NCBI GenBank assembly: GCA_964345005.1
Contig: CAYFPQ010000006.1
Coordinates: forward strand, 1-64,000
Direction of reading: 5' to 3'
Source of the DNA: JABMPJ01 sp964345005
Lineage (GTDB): Bacteria; Verrucomicrobiota; Kiritimatiellia; UBA8416; JABMPJ01
DNA: 64,000 bases
In this document: in pieces, positions 9,073 to 18,774 of the stretch
How the letters are laid out: every line of letters starts with the position of its first letter
Position numbering within the stretch: the stretch's first letter is position 1
The notes under the pieces: generated by a model
Seen by the model: the letters and a program-made list of their open reading frames with translations, nothing else
Told to the model about the DNA's origin: nothing
The model's database searches: none
Made by a program: the position numbers and the translations under genes

Positions 9073-10029
9073 ATGCTAAGGCCTAACCATGCCTTGATAT
9101 GCTCGGTGTTGACAATCCTGGCAGGGGCAACGGGGACGGCATCATCCGCCCCGCCGCGGGAATCGCTCGACACACTTGCCCGGCGCTACGGCTTTGGCAC
9201 CCCCCTCCGCATGGGCATGGAACGAGTTCTCAGGAGCCAGTACTCCACTGTCGTGTTCACTTCCGGCAGCAGAAAACTGCGCTTCAACGACACACTTCTC
9301 TGGCTCAACGGACCAGCCCAGAAAGGGTCAGGCAACTGGACCATTACACAGCATGACAGCCGACACATGCTGGACCCTCTTCTTCGTCCCTCAGCCACGG
9401 TTCGCGGCGACGACATTGCCACGATCGTACTGGATCCGGGACATGGCGGGTCCGATAGCGGCGCCATCGGGCATCGGCGCATTTACGAGAAGAAGGCTGC
9501 TCTCGACGTGGCCAAACGTGCCCGAGACATCCTGAAGGCGCAGGGGCTGTCCGTCAGACTGACACGCGAACAAGACTATTTCATTACGCTCTCGAAGCGC
9601 ACCAGCCTGGCTCGCCAATGGGGCGCTGATCTGTTCATCAGCATCCATTTCAATGCTTCCGTCAACTCCAGCGTGTCCGGGATCGAGACGTTTGTCTGCT
9701 CTTCGCCCGGCTTTGCATCCACGATGGGAGGGCGCGCAGACCCGCGCAATTACCGCGGCAACCGATTCGACCGAAAGAATACGCTGCTGGGATACTATCT
9801 GCATCGCGGTATGCTGGAACAGGTGAAAGCCAACGACCGAGGGGTTAAACACGCGCGGTTCGAGGTGCTACGCAATGCCCCCTGCCCCGCTGTGCTCCTC
9901 GAGTGTGGCTTCATCACCAACAAGAACGAAGCCACTCGCGTGATCGAACGTCAGCACCGTGCATCGCTGGCGAGGGGAATCGCCAACGGGATCATGAGCT
10001 ACATTGCGAAGACCGAGAGCCGGCCCTGA
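9073..10029 (+). CDS. N-acetylmuramoyl-L-alanine amidase (Amidase_3 family)
   Basis: A 318-residue zinc hydrolase that cleaves the amide bond between muramic acid and the peptide stem of peptidoglycan. It has an N-terminal signal peptide (through about residue 26). The catalytic domain starts near residue 117 and carries the Zn ligands in LDPGHGG, the Glu in YEKKAALD, SIHFNA with the second His, and the catalytic Glu in LLECGFITN. The N-terminal 90 residues after the signal peptide contain a WLNG element, probably a short wall-binding or regulatory region like the AMIN part of AmiC; this is inference. It is divergent from the beta-barrel gene and converges with carA 10 bases away. Confidence 0.92.
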   Translation: MLRPNHALICSVLTILAGATGTASSAPPRESLDTLARRYGFGTPLRMGMERVLRSQYSTVVFTSGSRKLRFNDTLLWLNGPAQKGSGNWTITQHDSRHMLDPLLRPSATVRGDDIATIVLDPGHGGSDSGAIGHRRIYEKKAALDVAKRARDILKAQGLSVRLTREQDYFITLSKRTSLARQWGADLFISIHFNASVNSSVSGIETFVCSSPGFASTMGGRADPRNYRGNRFDRKNTLLGYYLHRGMLEQVKANDRGVKHARFEVLRNAPCPAVLLECGFITNKNEATRVIERQHRASLARGIANGIMSYIAKTESRP

Positions 10030-10038
10030 CGGTCATCC

Positions 10039-11211
10039 CTAAGCTGATGCTATCAGGTCGCGGAAACGCTGAAAGAGGTAGTACGGATCATGCGGTCCCG
10101 GACAGGCCTCGGGGTGATACTGAACCGAGAACATCGGTACCTGCCGATGCTGGATACCCTCGACTGTCTGGTCGTTAAGATTGATATGGGTTACCTCGAC
10201 CTTGCTTGAATCCAGGCTCTCCGGATCCACCGCAAAATTGTGGTTCTGCGAAGTGATTTCAACCTTCTTCGTCGCCAAGTCCATGACCGGATGATTGCAG
10301 CCATGGTGCCCAAACTTGAGACGATAAGTCGATCCTCCAGCGGCAATGCTCAGTATCTGGTGCCCCAGACAGATACCCATCATCGGCACCTTGCCCAACA
10401 GCTTTGAGGCCGCTTCAGCAGCATAGCTTACGGCGGACGGATCAGCCGGTCCATTGGAGAGGAACACACCATCCGGATTCAGAGCCAGCACATCATCTGC
10501 CCGCGTCGATGCGGGCACAACCGTCACATCCATACCGCTACGGCGCAGGCTCCTCAATATGTTCCATTTGACACCGAAGTCGTAGGCCACGATCTTCAGA
10601 TCGGCTTCCGGAAGCTCATCCGCCATGCCCCAACTGCAAGTGTGCTTTCCATCAGGATCCCATGCATAGGGCTCATCGCAGGTGACCCGCGCGGCGTAGT
10701 CTTGACCATCCAAGCCTTCCCACGCCTTGGCCTTCGAGATGGCATCTGCCTCCTCGACGGCGCCTGCGACGGCAAGACAGCCTCTTAACGTACCTTCGTC
10801 GCGCAACCTGGATGTCAGAGCCCGCGTATCCAAACCTGCTATTCCGGGAATATCGCTACGGACGAGGCTTTGGCGCAATGACTCCTCCGAACGCCAGTTG
10901 CTCGGGGTATTATCCTCGTGCACGATGAAGCCATTCGCAAAGAACCGGCGAGATTCCATGTCCGCGCTGTTGATCCCCGTATTGCCGATCTCCGGGTAAG
11001 TCATGGTTACGAACTGCCCCGCGTATGATGGATCGCTCAGAATCTCCTGGTACCCGCTCATACCCGTGTTGAAGACCACCTCGCCCACGGCATCCCGGGC
11101 AGCGCCGATCGAGTACCCGCGTAGAACGGTGCCGTCCTCAAGCGCCAGGAACGCACCACACTCTCTCCTCGCGCGCCAGTTGTACCGATCCCGGTGAGCT
11201 ACCTGCTTCAT
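10039..11211 (-). CDS. carA: Carbamoyl-phosphate synthase small (glutaminase) subunit
   Basis: The 390-residue subunit hydrolyses glutamine and channels ammonia to CarB for carbamoyl phosphate, the first step of pyrimidine and arginine synthesis. The N-terminal CPSase domain has GEVVFNTGMSGYQEILSDPSY. The class I amidotransferase domain has the nucleophile motif GICLGHQ and the His/Glu pair in QYHPEACPGP. The ATG at 11211 overlaps the carB stop as ATGA, a classic coupling arrangement. Gene order is carB then carA, the reverse of the usual carAB. The last gene of the pyrG-carB-carA run, it converges with the amidase gene. Confidence 0.97.
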   Translation of the reverse strand: MKQVAHRDRYNWRARRECGAFLALEDGTVLRGYSIGAARDAVGEVVFNTGMSGYQEILSDPSYAGQFVTMTYPEIGNTGINSADMESRRFFANGFIVHEDNTPSNWRSEESLRQSLVRSDIPGIAGLDTRALTSRLRDEGTLRGCLAVAGAVEEADAISKAKAWEGLDGQDYAARVTCDEPYAWDPDGKHTCSWGMADELPEADLKIVAYDFGVKWNILRSLRRSGMDVTVVPASTRADDVLALNPDGVFLSNGPADPSAVSYAAEAASKLLGKVPMMGICLGHQILSIAAGGSTYRLKFGHHGCNHPVMDLATKKVEITSQNHNFAVDPESLDSSKVEVTHINLNDQTVEGIQHRQVPMFSVQYHPEACPGPHDPYYLFQRFRDLIASA

Positions 11212-14200
11212 GATGTCCCCGCCAATGTGATGGATGGTGCATGCCGGTGGTATTCCTGAAGGCTGCAAACCTGTATGCGAGCGTCTTCCCGCACGGCCTT
11301 CAGTCCGTCAATCGCTGCCCGCAGCCCGTCGATCGTTGTGGTGATGGGAATACCACGAATGACGGCGTGTGCGCGCATTTTCACTTCATCGAGCCGCGGA
11401 CGTGAACCCGATGAACTTGTGTTGATGATCCAGCCAAGCTGCTTGGCTTCTATCATATCCAAGGCACTGGGACGGCCCTCCGATATCTTGAACACAGCCC
11501 GGCTATCAATGCCGGCATCCCGAAGCTTTGTGCTCGTGCCACAGGTCGCGTAGAGGGCGTACCCCAAGTCTGTCAGTTCTTTCGCCAGGGGCGCGATGCG
11601 TTCCTTGTCGGAATCACGCACACTTACGAACACGTTGCCAGCCGTCGGCAACGAGTTCCCTGCCGCCATCTGGCTTTTCAGGAAAGACATCCCGAAGGTG
11701 GAATCGAGCCCCATGACTTCGCCCGTCGACTTCATCTCCGGACTTAGCACAACATCGATTCCCGGGAACCGCACGAATGGGAAGACCGCCTCTTTGACGG
11801 AGATATGCCGGGGCACGATCTCCTCGGTGAACCCCATATCCTTGAGCTTGTGCCCTGCCATTGCCAGCGCGGCCAGCTTGGCGAGCGGAACGCCGATCGC
11901 CTTGCTGACGAACGGAACTGTTCGTGACGCCCGTGGATTGACCTCCAGCACGTAGACACATTCGTCCTGGATGGCGTACTGAATATTCATCAGCCCGCAG
12001 ACGCCCAGTTCTCGTGCAAAGGACTGTGTATACTCACGAATCTTGTCCTTTACCGCATCGGAAAGCGATCGGGTGGGAATCATGCACGCGCTATCGCCAG
12101 AGTGCACGCCTGCCAATTCAACATGCTCCATGATGGCTCCGATCAGGGCTGTTTCTCCATCCGAGATACAGTCCACATCGACCTCAACGGCATCCTCCAG
12201 GTAACGATCGATCAGAACGGGGCGCTGCTGCGACACTTCGACGGCTTCGGCCATGTATCGCCGAAGCATCTCGACATCGTAGACGATGACCATAGCGCGC
12301 CCGCCCAACACAAACGACGGCCGCATCAAGACCGGGAACCCGATCTTCTCTGCGATTGCCTCGGCCTCTGCCACGCTGGTGGCCAAACCATTCTCCGGCT
12401 GCTTCACGCCCAAACGGGCAGCCAGCTCCTGGAAGAACTTGCGGTCTTCGGCTGCTTCGATGCTTGCAGGTTTCGTACCAATGATATTGACCCCATTGGC
12501 CTCCAGATCCTTTGCCAGGTTGAGGGGTGTTTGTCCTCCAAACTGGACAATGGCGCCCCAGCAGCTCTCGTTGCGGTAGATATGCAGCACATCTTCCAAT
12601 GTCAGCGGCTCGAAGTAGAGGCGATCGCTGGTATCATAGTCGGTACTCACGGTTTCGGGGTTGCTGTTAACCATGATCGTCTCGAATCCGGCATCGTGGA
12701 GCGCATAGGAGGCATGAACACAGCAGTAGTCGAACTCTATGCCCTGCCCTATCCGATTCGGACCGCCTCCGAGAATCATGATCTTCTTCTTGTCCGATGC
12801 CCGACTCTCGTTGATATCGCCATACGTCGAGTAGAAGTAGGGTGTGTAGGCCGTAAACTCGGCGGCACACGTATCGACCGATCCATACACAGGCAACAAA
12901 TCAAGCTCCGCGCGGGCTTGACGGACATCCGCTTCACTGCAGTCGAGAAGAAAACCGATCTGTCTATCGGAGTACCCAAACTCCTTCGCTTGACGAAACA
13001 GAGGGAGGTCGGCTTTCAAGGCATCCAGAGACGCCACGCCGCGGATCTCGTCCTCGTACGCAGCCAGCTCCTCGATATGCCCCAGGAACCATGGATCGAT
13101 CGCTGTTAGCTCGAACAGACGCTCCAGTGTCCAGCCACGCCGGAACGCGGCTCGAACCGCGAAGATCCGGCCGGAGTTGGGCACTGTAAGTTTGTCGATC
13201 AGCTCATCGTCGCTGAGTTGCTCCACACCTGCATCCTTACCATCGGCTCCCAGTCCGGCGCGCCCTGTCTCCAAACCGCGTAGCGCCTTCTGAAGTGATT
13301 GCTTGAAGGTCTTGCCGATGCTCATCGTTTCGCCGACCGACTTCATCTGTGTGCCGAGCTCGTCGCCCGCGGCGGCGAATTTCTCGAACGCAAAGCGGGG
13401 AACCTTTGTTACCACGTAGTCGATCGTGGGCTCGAAGCATGCGGGCGTCTCCTGCGTGATATCGTTCCGGATCTCGTCCAGCGTATAGCCGACGGCCAGC
13501 TTGGCTGCAATCTTGGCGATGGGAAACCCCGTGGCCTTGGAGGCCAAAGCGCTGGACCGTGAGACACGCGGGTTCATTTCGATGACGACGATCCGGCCGT
13601 TCTCGGGATTCAAGGCAAACTGTACGTTGGAGCCACCCGTTTCAACCCCGATCTCGCGCATCACGGCAAGGGCCGCATCCCGCATCATCTGATACTCGCG
13701 GTCCGTCAGTGTCTGCGACGGTGCCACGGTGATACTGTCGCCGGTGTGAATACCCATCGGATCAAGGTTCTCGATCGAGCAGACAATGACGCAGTTGTCT
13801 TTGACATCGCGCATGACTTCAAGTTCGAACTCCTTCCAGCCGAGGATGGACTCCTCGATCAACACTTCACTGGTTGGACTATAGAAAAGTCCACGTTCCA
13901 CGATCTCGTCAAACTCATCCTGGTTGTAGGCGATGCCGCCGCCCGTGCCGCCAAGCGTGAAACCGGGGCGGATGACCAAGGGAAAACTGCCAATCTCGTC
14001 GCGGACGGTATAGGCCTCCTCCATATTATGGGCCGAGCCGCTACGAGGCAGGTCCAGTCCGATCTTCTGCATCGCCTGCTTGAAGAGATCGCGATCTTCG
14101 GCTTTCCGGATCACGTCTGCCCGGGCGCCGATCATTTCCACGCCATTGCGCTCAAGAACGCCACGGCGCGAGAGCTCCAACGAGAGGTTGAGGCCGGTTT

Positions 14201-14477
14201 GCCCCCCCAGTGTCGGGAGTAGCGCATCCGGGCGCTCCCGGCGAATGATCTCTGCCAACGTATCGGGATCAAGCGGCTCGATGTACGTACGGTCCGCGAA
14301 CTCGGGATCCGTCATGATCGTTGCGGGGTTGCTGTTCACCAATACGACTTCATAGCCCTCCTCACGCAGTGCCTTGCAGGCCTGCGCTCCGGAGTAGTCG
14401 AATTCACACGCCTGACCAATGATGATGGGGCCTGACCCGATGATCATGATCTTGTGGATGTCGTCTCTACGCGGCAT
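11208..14477 (-). CDS. carB: Carbamoyl-phosphate synthase large subunit
   Basis: A 1089-residue synthetase with two homologous ATP-grasp halves. The first opens with KIMIIGSGPIIIGQACEFDYSG and the second with KIMILGGGPNRIGQGIEFDYCC. Both contain the FVLGG/FTLGG-type ATP loops and EVNPRASRT/EMNPRVSRS carboxylate clusters. The C-terminal 140 residues form the MGS-like allosteric domain, preceded by FVSVRDSDK. The length is normal for the family and no key residue is missing. It begins 22 bases after the pyrG stop and its TGA overlaps the carA ATG, so the three genes are probably one transcript. It lacks the separate intergenic leader expected for attenuation. Confidence 0.98.
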   Translation of the reverse strand: MPRRDDIHKIMIIGSGPIIIGQACEFDYSGAQACKALREEGYEVVLVNSNPATIMTDPEFADRTYIEPLDPDTLAEIIRRERPDALLPTLGGQTGLNLSLELSRRGVLERNGVEMIGARADVIRKAEDRDLFKQAMQKIGLDLPRSGSAHNMEEAYTVRDEIGSFPLVIRPGFTLGGTGGGIAYNQDEFDEIVERGLFYSPTSEVLIEESILGWKEFELEVMRDVKDNCVIVCSIENLDPMGIHTGDSITVAPSQTLTDREYQMMRDAALAVMREIGVETGGSNVQFALNPENGRIVVIEMNPRVSRSSALASKATGFPIAKIAAKLAVGYTLDEIRNDITQETPACFEPTIDYVVTKVPRFAFEKFAAAGDELGTQMKSVGETMSIGKTFKQSLQKALRGLETGRAGLGADGKDAGVEQLSDDELIDKLTVPNSGRIFAVRAAFRRGWTLERLFELTAIDPWFLGHIEELAAYEDEIRGVASLDALKADLPLFRQAKEFGYSDRQIGFLLDCSEADVRQARAELDLLPVYGSVDTCAAEFTAYTPYFYSTYGDINESRASDKKKIMILGGGPNRIGQGIEFDYCCVHASYALHDAGFETIMVNSNPETVSTDYDTSDRLYFEPLTLEDVLHIYRNESCWGAIVQFGGQTPLNLAKDLEANGVNIIGTKPASIEAAEDRKFFQELAARLGVKQPENGLATSVAEAEAIAEKIGFPVLMRPSFVLGGRAMVIVYDVEMLRRYMAEAVEVSQQRPVLIDRYLEDAVEVDVDCISDGETALIGAIMEHVELAGVHSGDSACMIPTRSLSDAVKDKIREYTQSFARELGVCGLMNIQYAIQDECVYVLEVNPRASRTVPFVSKAIGVPLAKLAALAMAGHKLKDMGFTEEIVPRHISVKEAVFPFVRFPGIDVVLSPEMKSTGEVMGLDSTFGMSFLKSQMAAGNSLPTAGNVFVSVRDSDKERIAPLAKELTDLGYALYATCGTSTKLRDAGIDSRAVFKISEGRPSALDMIEAKQLGWIINTSSSGSRPRLDEVKMRAHAVIRGIPITTTIDGLRAAIDGLKAVREDARIQVCSLQEYHRHAPSITLAGTS

Positions 14478-14498
14478 GGCGATCGTCCTCTAGTGGTA

Positions 14499-16103
14499 CT
14501 ATTCTCTATCTCCCATCGCCGCCTTAACAAAACCGGCAAAGATCGGATGTGCCTTGAGTGGGGTTGACTGGAACTCCGGATGAAACTGGCACGCAACGAA
14601 CCAGGGATGCGACGGAAACTCGACCATCTCCACCAGTCCCCCGTCCGGAGAAAGTCCTGCCAGTACCATTCCATTCTCCGTCAGTTTATCACGGTACACG
14701 TTGTTCACTTCGTAGCGGTGTCGGTGTCGCTCGGATATCTCGTTCGATTCGTAAAGGTCGTGGGCTCGGCTACCCTCGACAAGCGTGCAGGGATAGGCGC
14801 CCAGGCGCATGGTCCCACCCATGTTCGTGATCTTCTTCTGCTCTTCCATCATATCGATCACGGGATGTGGCGTATCGGGGTCAAACTCCATACTATGGGC
14901 ACTGTCCAACCCGCACACGTTACGGGCAAACTCAATTACGGCGCACTGCATGCCGAGACAGATGCCGAAGAACGGGATGCCGTTCTCACGCGCATGTTGA
15001 ATTGCGGCGACCTTACCTTCGATTCCCCGGTCGCCGAAGCCTCCGGGAACGAGAATCCCCGAAACACCATCAAGAAGCGCAGCGGCTCCGCCCTCCTCAA
15101 TGTCTTCCGATTCCACCATGCGGACCTTCACCCGTACATCATTTGCGATACCGCCATGGGTCAGAGCTTCGTAGATGCTTTTATAGGAATCCTGTAGACC
15201 GATGTATTTACCGACCACGGCGATTTCAACCTCACCGTACTTCGGTTCAACGAACCGTTTTACCATGGCGCGCCAGTCCGTCACGTCGAGACGATTGACA
15301 TGAAGTTTCAGCCTCTCGAGCACGTAGACATCCAGATCCTGAGCCGCGAGCTCCAGCGGCACCTCGTAGATCGTGTTGGCTACATCCTTCTCCTCTACAA
15401 CCAGGTTGAGCGGTACGTTGCAGAAAAGCGCCAGTTTCTCGCGGTGCTCCTGCTCCATCGAATGCTCGCAACGGCAAACAAGGATATCCGGGATGATACC
15501 GATCGTGCGCAGGATGCCCACCGACTGTTGTGACGGCTTGGTCTTCAGTTCACCGGCCGCGCGGATGTAAGGCACCAGCGTGATGTGCATGAACATCGCA
15601 TTGTCATACCCGATATCCTGCCGCACCTGCCGGATCGCCTCCAAGTACGGCAACGACTCGATGTCTCCTACCGTTCCCCCGATCTCGGTAATGACGATAT
15701 CGGTCTCGTCGTCGTCCAACGAATAGATTGCATCCTTGATCTCGTTCGTAATATGCGGGATGACCTGAACCGTCTTGCCCAGGTACCCACCCTCACGCTC
15801 GCGCGAAATGACCGCACTGTAGATGCGACCCGTGGTGTAGTTGCTCGCCTGTGAGCAAGGCATGCCGGTAAAACGTTCGTAATGGCCTAAGTCAAGGTCG
15901 GTCTCGGCACCGTCATTCGTGACATATACCTCACCGTGCTGGAACGGTGACATCGTGCCCGGATCTACGTTGAGATACGGGTCAAGCTTCTGTAACTTCA
16001 CCCGGTAGCCACGCCGCTGCAACAGCATCGCCACCGAAGCCGCAGTAAGGCCCTTTCCCAGTGAGGACACGACTCCGCCGGTTACGAAAATGTGTTTGGT
16101 CAT
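14499..16103 (-). CDS. pyrG: CTP synthase
   Basis: A 534-residue enzyme that converts UTP to CTP with ATP and glutamine. The N-terminal synthase domain begins MTKHIFVTGGVVSSLGKG and includes QKLDPYLNVDPGTMSPFQHG. The glutaminase domain has GICLGMQ with the nucleophilic Cys and the His/Glu pair in QFHPEFQSTP. ATG at 16103 has GGAGAGA just upstream; a second ATG nine bases earlier (16112) has GAGGAG upstream and is equally usable. It lies 16 bases after purF and 22 before carB. This places purine entry (purF), CTP formation and carbamoyl phosphate synthesis in one possible nucleotide-supply operon. Confidence 0.97.
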   Translation of the reverse strand: MTKHIFVTGGVVSSLGKGLTAASVAMLLQRRGYRVKLQKLDPYLNVDPGTMSPFQHGEVYVTNDGAETDLDLGHYERFTGMPCSQASNYTTGRIYSAVISREREGGYLGKTVQVIPHITNEIKDAIYSLDDDETDIVITEIGGTVGDIESLPYLEAIRQVRQDIGYDNAMFMHITLVPYIRAAGELKTKPSQQSVGILRTIGIIPDILVCRCEHSMEQEHREKLALFCNVPLNLVVEEKDVANTIYEVPLELAAQDLDVYVLERLKLHVNRLDVTDWRAMVKRFVEPKYGEVEIAVVGKYIGLQDSYKSIYEALTHGGIANDVRVKVRMVESEDIEEGGAAALLDGVSGILVPGGFGDRGIEGKVAAIQHARENGIPFFGICLGMQCAVIEFARNVCGLDSAHSMEFDPDTPHPVIDMMEEQKKITNMGGTMRLGAYPCTLVEGSRAHDLYESNEISERHRHRYEVNNVYRDKLTENGMVLAGLSPDGGLVEMVEFPSHPWFVACQFHPEFQSTPLKAHPIFAGFVKAAMGDRE

Positions 16104-16119
16104 TCTCTCCATCTTCTCC

Positions 16120-17513
16120 TCAACGATCGAACGGTAGCTCAGGGTTTATCGATTCGTGGCGCCGCTTATCGCCCAGGCCTTCCACGCTTAACGGGTAGTT
16201 GCCCGTAAAGCAGGCCCTGCAGTAATCAGATGCGTTTTCGAAAGGCGAAAGCAGGCCTTCCTCACTCAGGTAGCCCAGCGTATCAGCGCCGATGAACGCA
16301 CGGATCTCCTCGACGCTCTTCCCCCCAGCGATCAACTCCTCGCGTGTGGGGAAATCGATGCCGTAAAAACAGGGGTGAGCAACGGGCGGACAGGAAATCC
16401 TTACGTGGACTTCTTTCGCACCTGCGCTGCGTAGCCACGCCACGCGCCGCTGCACCGTCGTACCCCGCACAATGGAGTCATCCACCACAACANNNNNNNN
16501 NNNNNNNNNNNNNNNNNNNNNNNNNNNNNNNNNNNNNNNNNNNNNNNNNNNNNNNNNNNNNNNNNNNNNNNNNNNNNNNNNNNNNNNNNNNNNNNNNNNN
16601 NNNNNNNNNNNNNNNNNNNNNNNNNNNNNNNNNNCTCCACGGGATGCTCCCTGGCCAGGCACGCTCCATATTGCATCCGTACCGCATGCGCATTGTCTCC
16701 AAATACGATACTGTCCGGTCGCGCAAAGTAGACCAGCTCAAAGACACATTTCGCCCCGTGTGCCGGTGGGTCGGCAAACATGGAACTGTGTATACCTGTT
16801 TCGTCCACCGTAACAAGCTCGCCCGGCTCGACATCGCGCAGGTACTCGGCGCCGGTCTGTGCCATTGCGCAGGTTTCGCTGGCAAATACGTACCCATCGC
16901 CCAACCGGCCAATCGAGAGCGGCCTGAACCCGTATGGATCGCGGGCTGCCATGACGCAATCCTTGGTCATAATCAGGAACGAAAATGCCCCGCGCAGCTC
17001 AGCCAAGGCCCTGGCCACGCGCTGTGGGCGACGACGGTACATGGGGTCCGCCAGTATGTGGACCAGCACCTCGCTGTCCGTGCTGGTCTGGAAAATCGCG
17101 CCCGCATCCTGATACATCCGACGGAGTTGGTCCGCATTCGTGAGGTTGCCGTTGTGAGCCAGCGCCCAGATACCATCCACGCACTCGACGACAAGGGGCT
17201 GAACGTTGTGGATACGAGTGGAACCCGTCGTCGAATAGCGTACATGCCCAATCCCCCGGTTCCAGTCCTGCGGGAGGACAGATGGATCCGCAAAAACCTC
17301 GCTGACCAGGCCCTGGCCTTTGTGAGAGCGTATGTGAGCACCATCGCTGACGACAATACCACACCCCTCCTGGCCACGATGCTGAAGCGCGAAGAGGCCG
17401 CGATAGATCAGTCCGGCAGCCTGCTCCGCGCCGAAGACACCGAAGATGCCGCACTCCTCCCTGGGGCTGTCAAATTGTAGATGCACGCTCTTCGTCTGCA
17501 CAGGCCGTCTCAT
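16120..17513 (-). CDS. purF: Amidophosphoribosyltransferase, interrupted by an assembly gap
   Basis: PurF makes 5-phosphoribosylamine from PRPP and glutamine, the first committed step of purine synthesis. After a short propeptide the N-terminal nucleophile is in EECGIFGVFG. The PRPP motif VVVDDSIVRGTT is present. The four Fe-S ligand cysteines of the Bacillus-type enzyme appear conserved (CVFELVYFARPDS, AHPCFYGID, YCRAC), so a 4Fe-4S cluster is likely. The run of 142 N at 16493-16634 removes the region between EHPVE and VVVDD. From my memory of homologues about 65 residues belong there, more than 142 bases can encode, and the two halves are in different frames as written. The start at 17513 (MRRPV) gives a short propeptide; an ATG further upstream is less likely. 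Confidence 0.93.
16493..16634. other. Assembly gap (142 N) within purF
   Basis: The sequence is unknown here. The flanking purF halves do not join in frame across 142 bases, so the N count is an estimate and not the true length. Confidence 0.99.
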
Positions 17514-17609
17514 CGTGTGTAGCTTACCGTCCGGTTCGCACGGCACGGTACAACACGACTTTTGAACAATCAAGAAATAAAGAGACGAGAGCCGTTTTCG
17601 CCGTCACGG

Positions 17610-18701
17610 CTACCCCAGCATACGGACCAGAAGCAGCTCCATCACGACGTCGTCCGGCGTGCGGCTACTCACGAGTTCGGCATGGGCCTGCACCAAGGCC
17701 TGGCGACACAATTCCAACTCTTTGGCAGAGAATTTGGAAGCCTGTTCTGCCAACAGGAGAAGGCGATAAGGGTGTTCTTTGCGCGGATCACGCCCAAAGT
17801 CCTCCGACAGGATGTCGTCTACTTCGGACGGCAGGTCAGTCCACACGGCCTGCTTACCGCGACCACTTCCCTGCGCCTTCAACCATCGTCTATTGATGGC
17901 CTCACGAAGGAGCTGCAGCTGGGCGATGCGATTCTCAATCCCGCGGATCAACATGAACGCGGGCTGCCGTTCGAAGATGAGCTGCTTCAGAACGCCCAAC
18001 GCACGGGGCAAGTCGCGGCGCCCCACGGCATCGGCCAAGTCCCATCCCACGGCTTCACGCGATGCGCTCGTGACCGCATCCACATCTGCAATCCCGACAG
18101 TGTCGCGTTCACCCGTATACGCAGCCAGTTTCTCGACTTCCGATACGATCTGGCGGGAATCCAGCCCTACGCGCTCCAGGAACACCCGCACGGTATCCCG
18201 GCGCACCTTCAGTCCGGCTGCCTGGAACTGTTCTCCGGCGAAACGTTCCGCCTCTTCCTCTGCGACGCGCGCTCTTGCCGCCTGCGCGTACTCGTGAATC
18301 TCGCCGGAAGATTTGCACACCTTAAAGAAGGCTGACCGCTTGTCCGTTCCCGTGGCAGAGACCACCAGGGACTGACCGCCCGGAAGTCCTGCCTTAATCA
18401 GTTCCGTGAGACGCGCTACGGCGGCCTTGGCTGCCTCGCTCTTAGCAACCTGGGCCGTCCCGAGGAATGTGGCGCCACGCAGCCATACCGCCTTCTCGGC
18501 GCTGAACAGTCCCGAAGTCTGTAGCGCTTCGAGACAATCACCCACGGCGGCAGTTACTTCATCTCCATTGGCAGCGTCGGCATCGACGATCTCCCGCGCC
18601 ATAACATTCTCAGCGGGAGCCAGTTCGTCCATGATCTCCGCTGCCTTGGCCGAAACCCGGTACTCGTCCTCGCCATACACCAGATATACCTGCTGAACCA
18701 T
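17610..18701 (-). CDS. holA: DNA polymerase III delta subunit
   Basis: The 363-residue clamp-loader delta subunit opens the beta sliding clamp during replication. The N-terminus VYLVYGEDEYRV is the typical family start; the domain-1 pattern continues with SGLFSAEKAVWLRG. RDTVRVFLERVGLDSRQIVSEVEKLAAYTGE is characteristic, and the C-terminal collar region with RALGVLKQLIFERQPAFMLIRGI follows. It is divergent from the HD phosphodiesterase gene (73 bases between starts) and lies upstream of purF on the same strand with a 96-base spacer. That spacer holds a weak AGCCGT/ACGGCT hairpin but no convincing terminator. Confidence 0.93.
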   Translation of the reverse strand: MVQQVYLVYGEDEYRVSAKAAEIMDELAPAENVMAREIVDADAANGDEVTAAVGDCLEALQTSGLFSAEKAVWLRGATFLGTAQVAKSEAAKAAVARLTELIKAGLPGGQSLVVSATGTDKRSAFFKVCKSSGEIHEYAQAARARVAEEEAERFAGEQFQAAGLKVRRDTVRVFLERVGLDSRQIVSEVEKLAAYTGERDTVGIADVDAVTSASREAVGWDLADAVGRRDLPRALGVLKQLIFERQPAFMLIRGIENRIAQLQLLREAINRRWLKAQGSGRGKQAVWTDLPSEVDDILSEDFGRDPRKEHPYRLLLLAEQASKFSAKELELCRQALVQAHAELVSSRTPDDVVMELLLVRMLG

Positions 18702-18774
18702 GAATTCACCATACGAGATCGGCCCCTAATCGGCAATCGACAATCCTCTGCCCACCCCATACTATTTCTCTGCA

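Noticed and set aside
12102..13109. 335-codon plus-strand ORF
   Set aside because: It lies wholly opposite carB, shows no family signature and is a GC-rich antisense shadow.
16344..17480. Plus-strand ORF running through the N gap
   Set aside because: Exists only because N codons count as open; antisense to purF.
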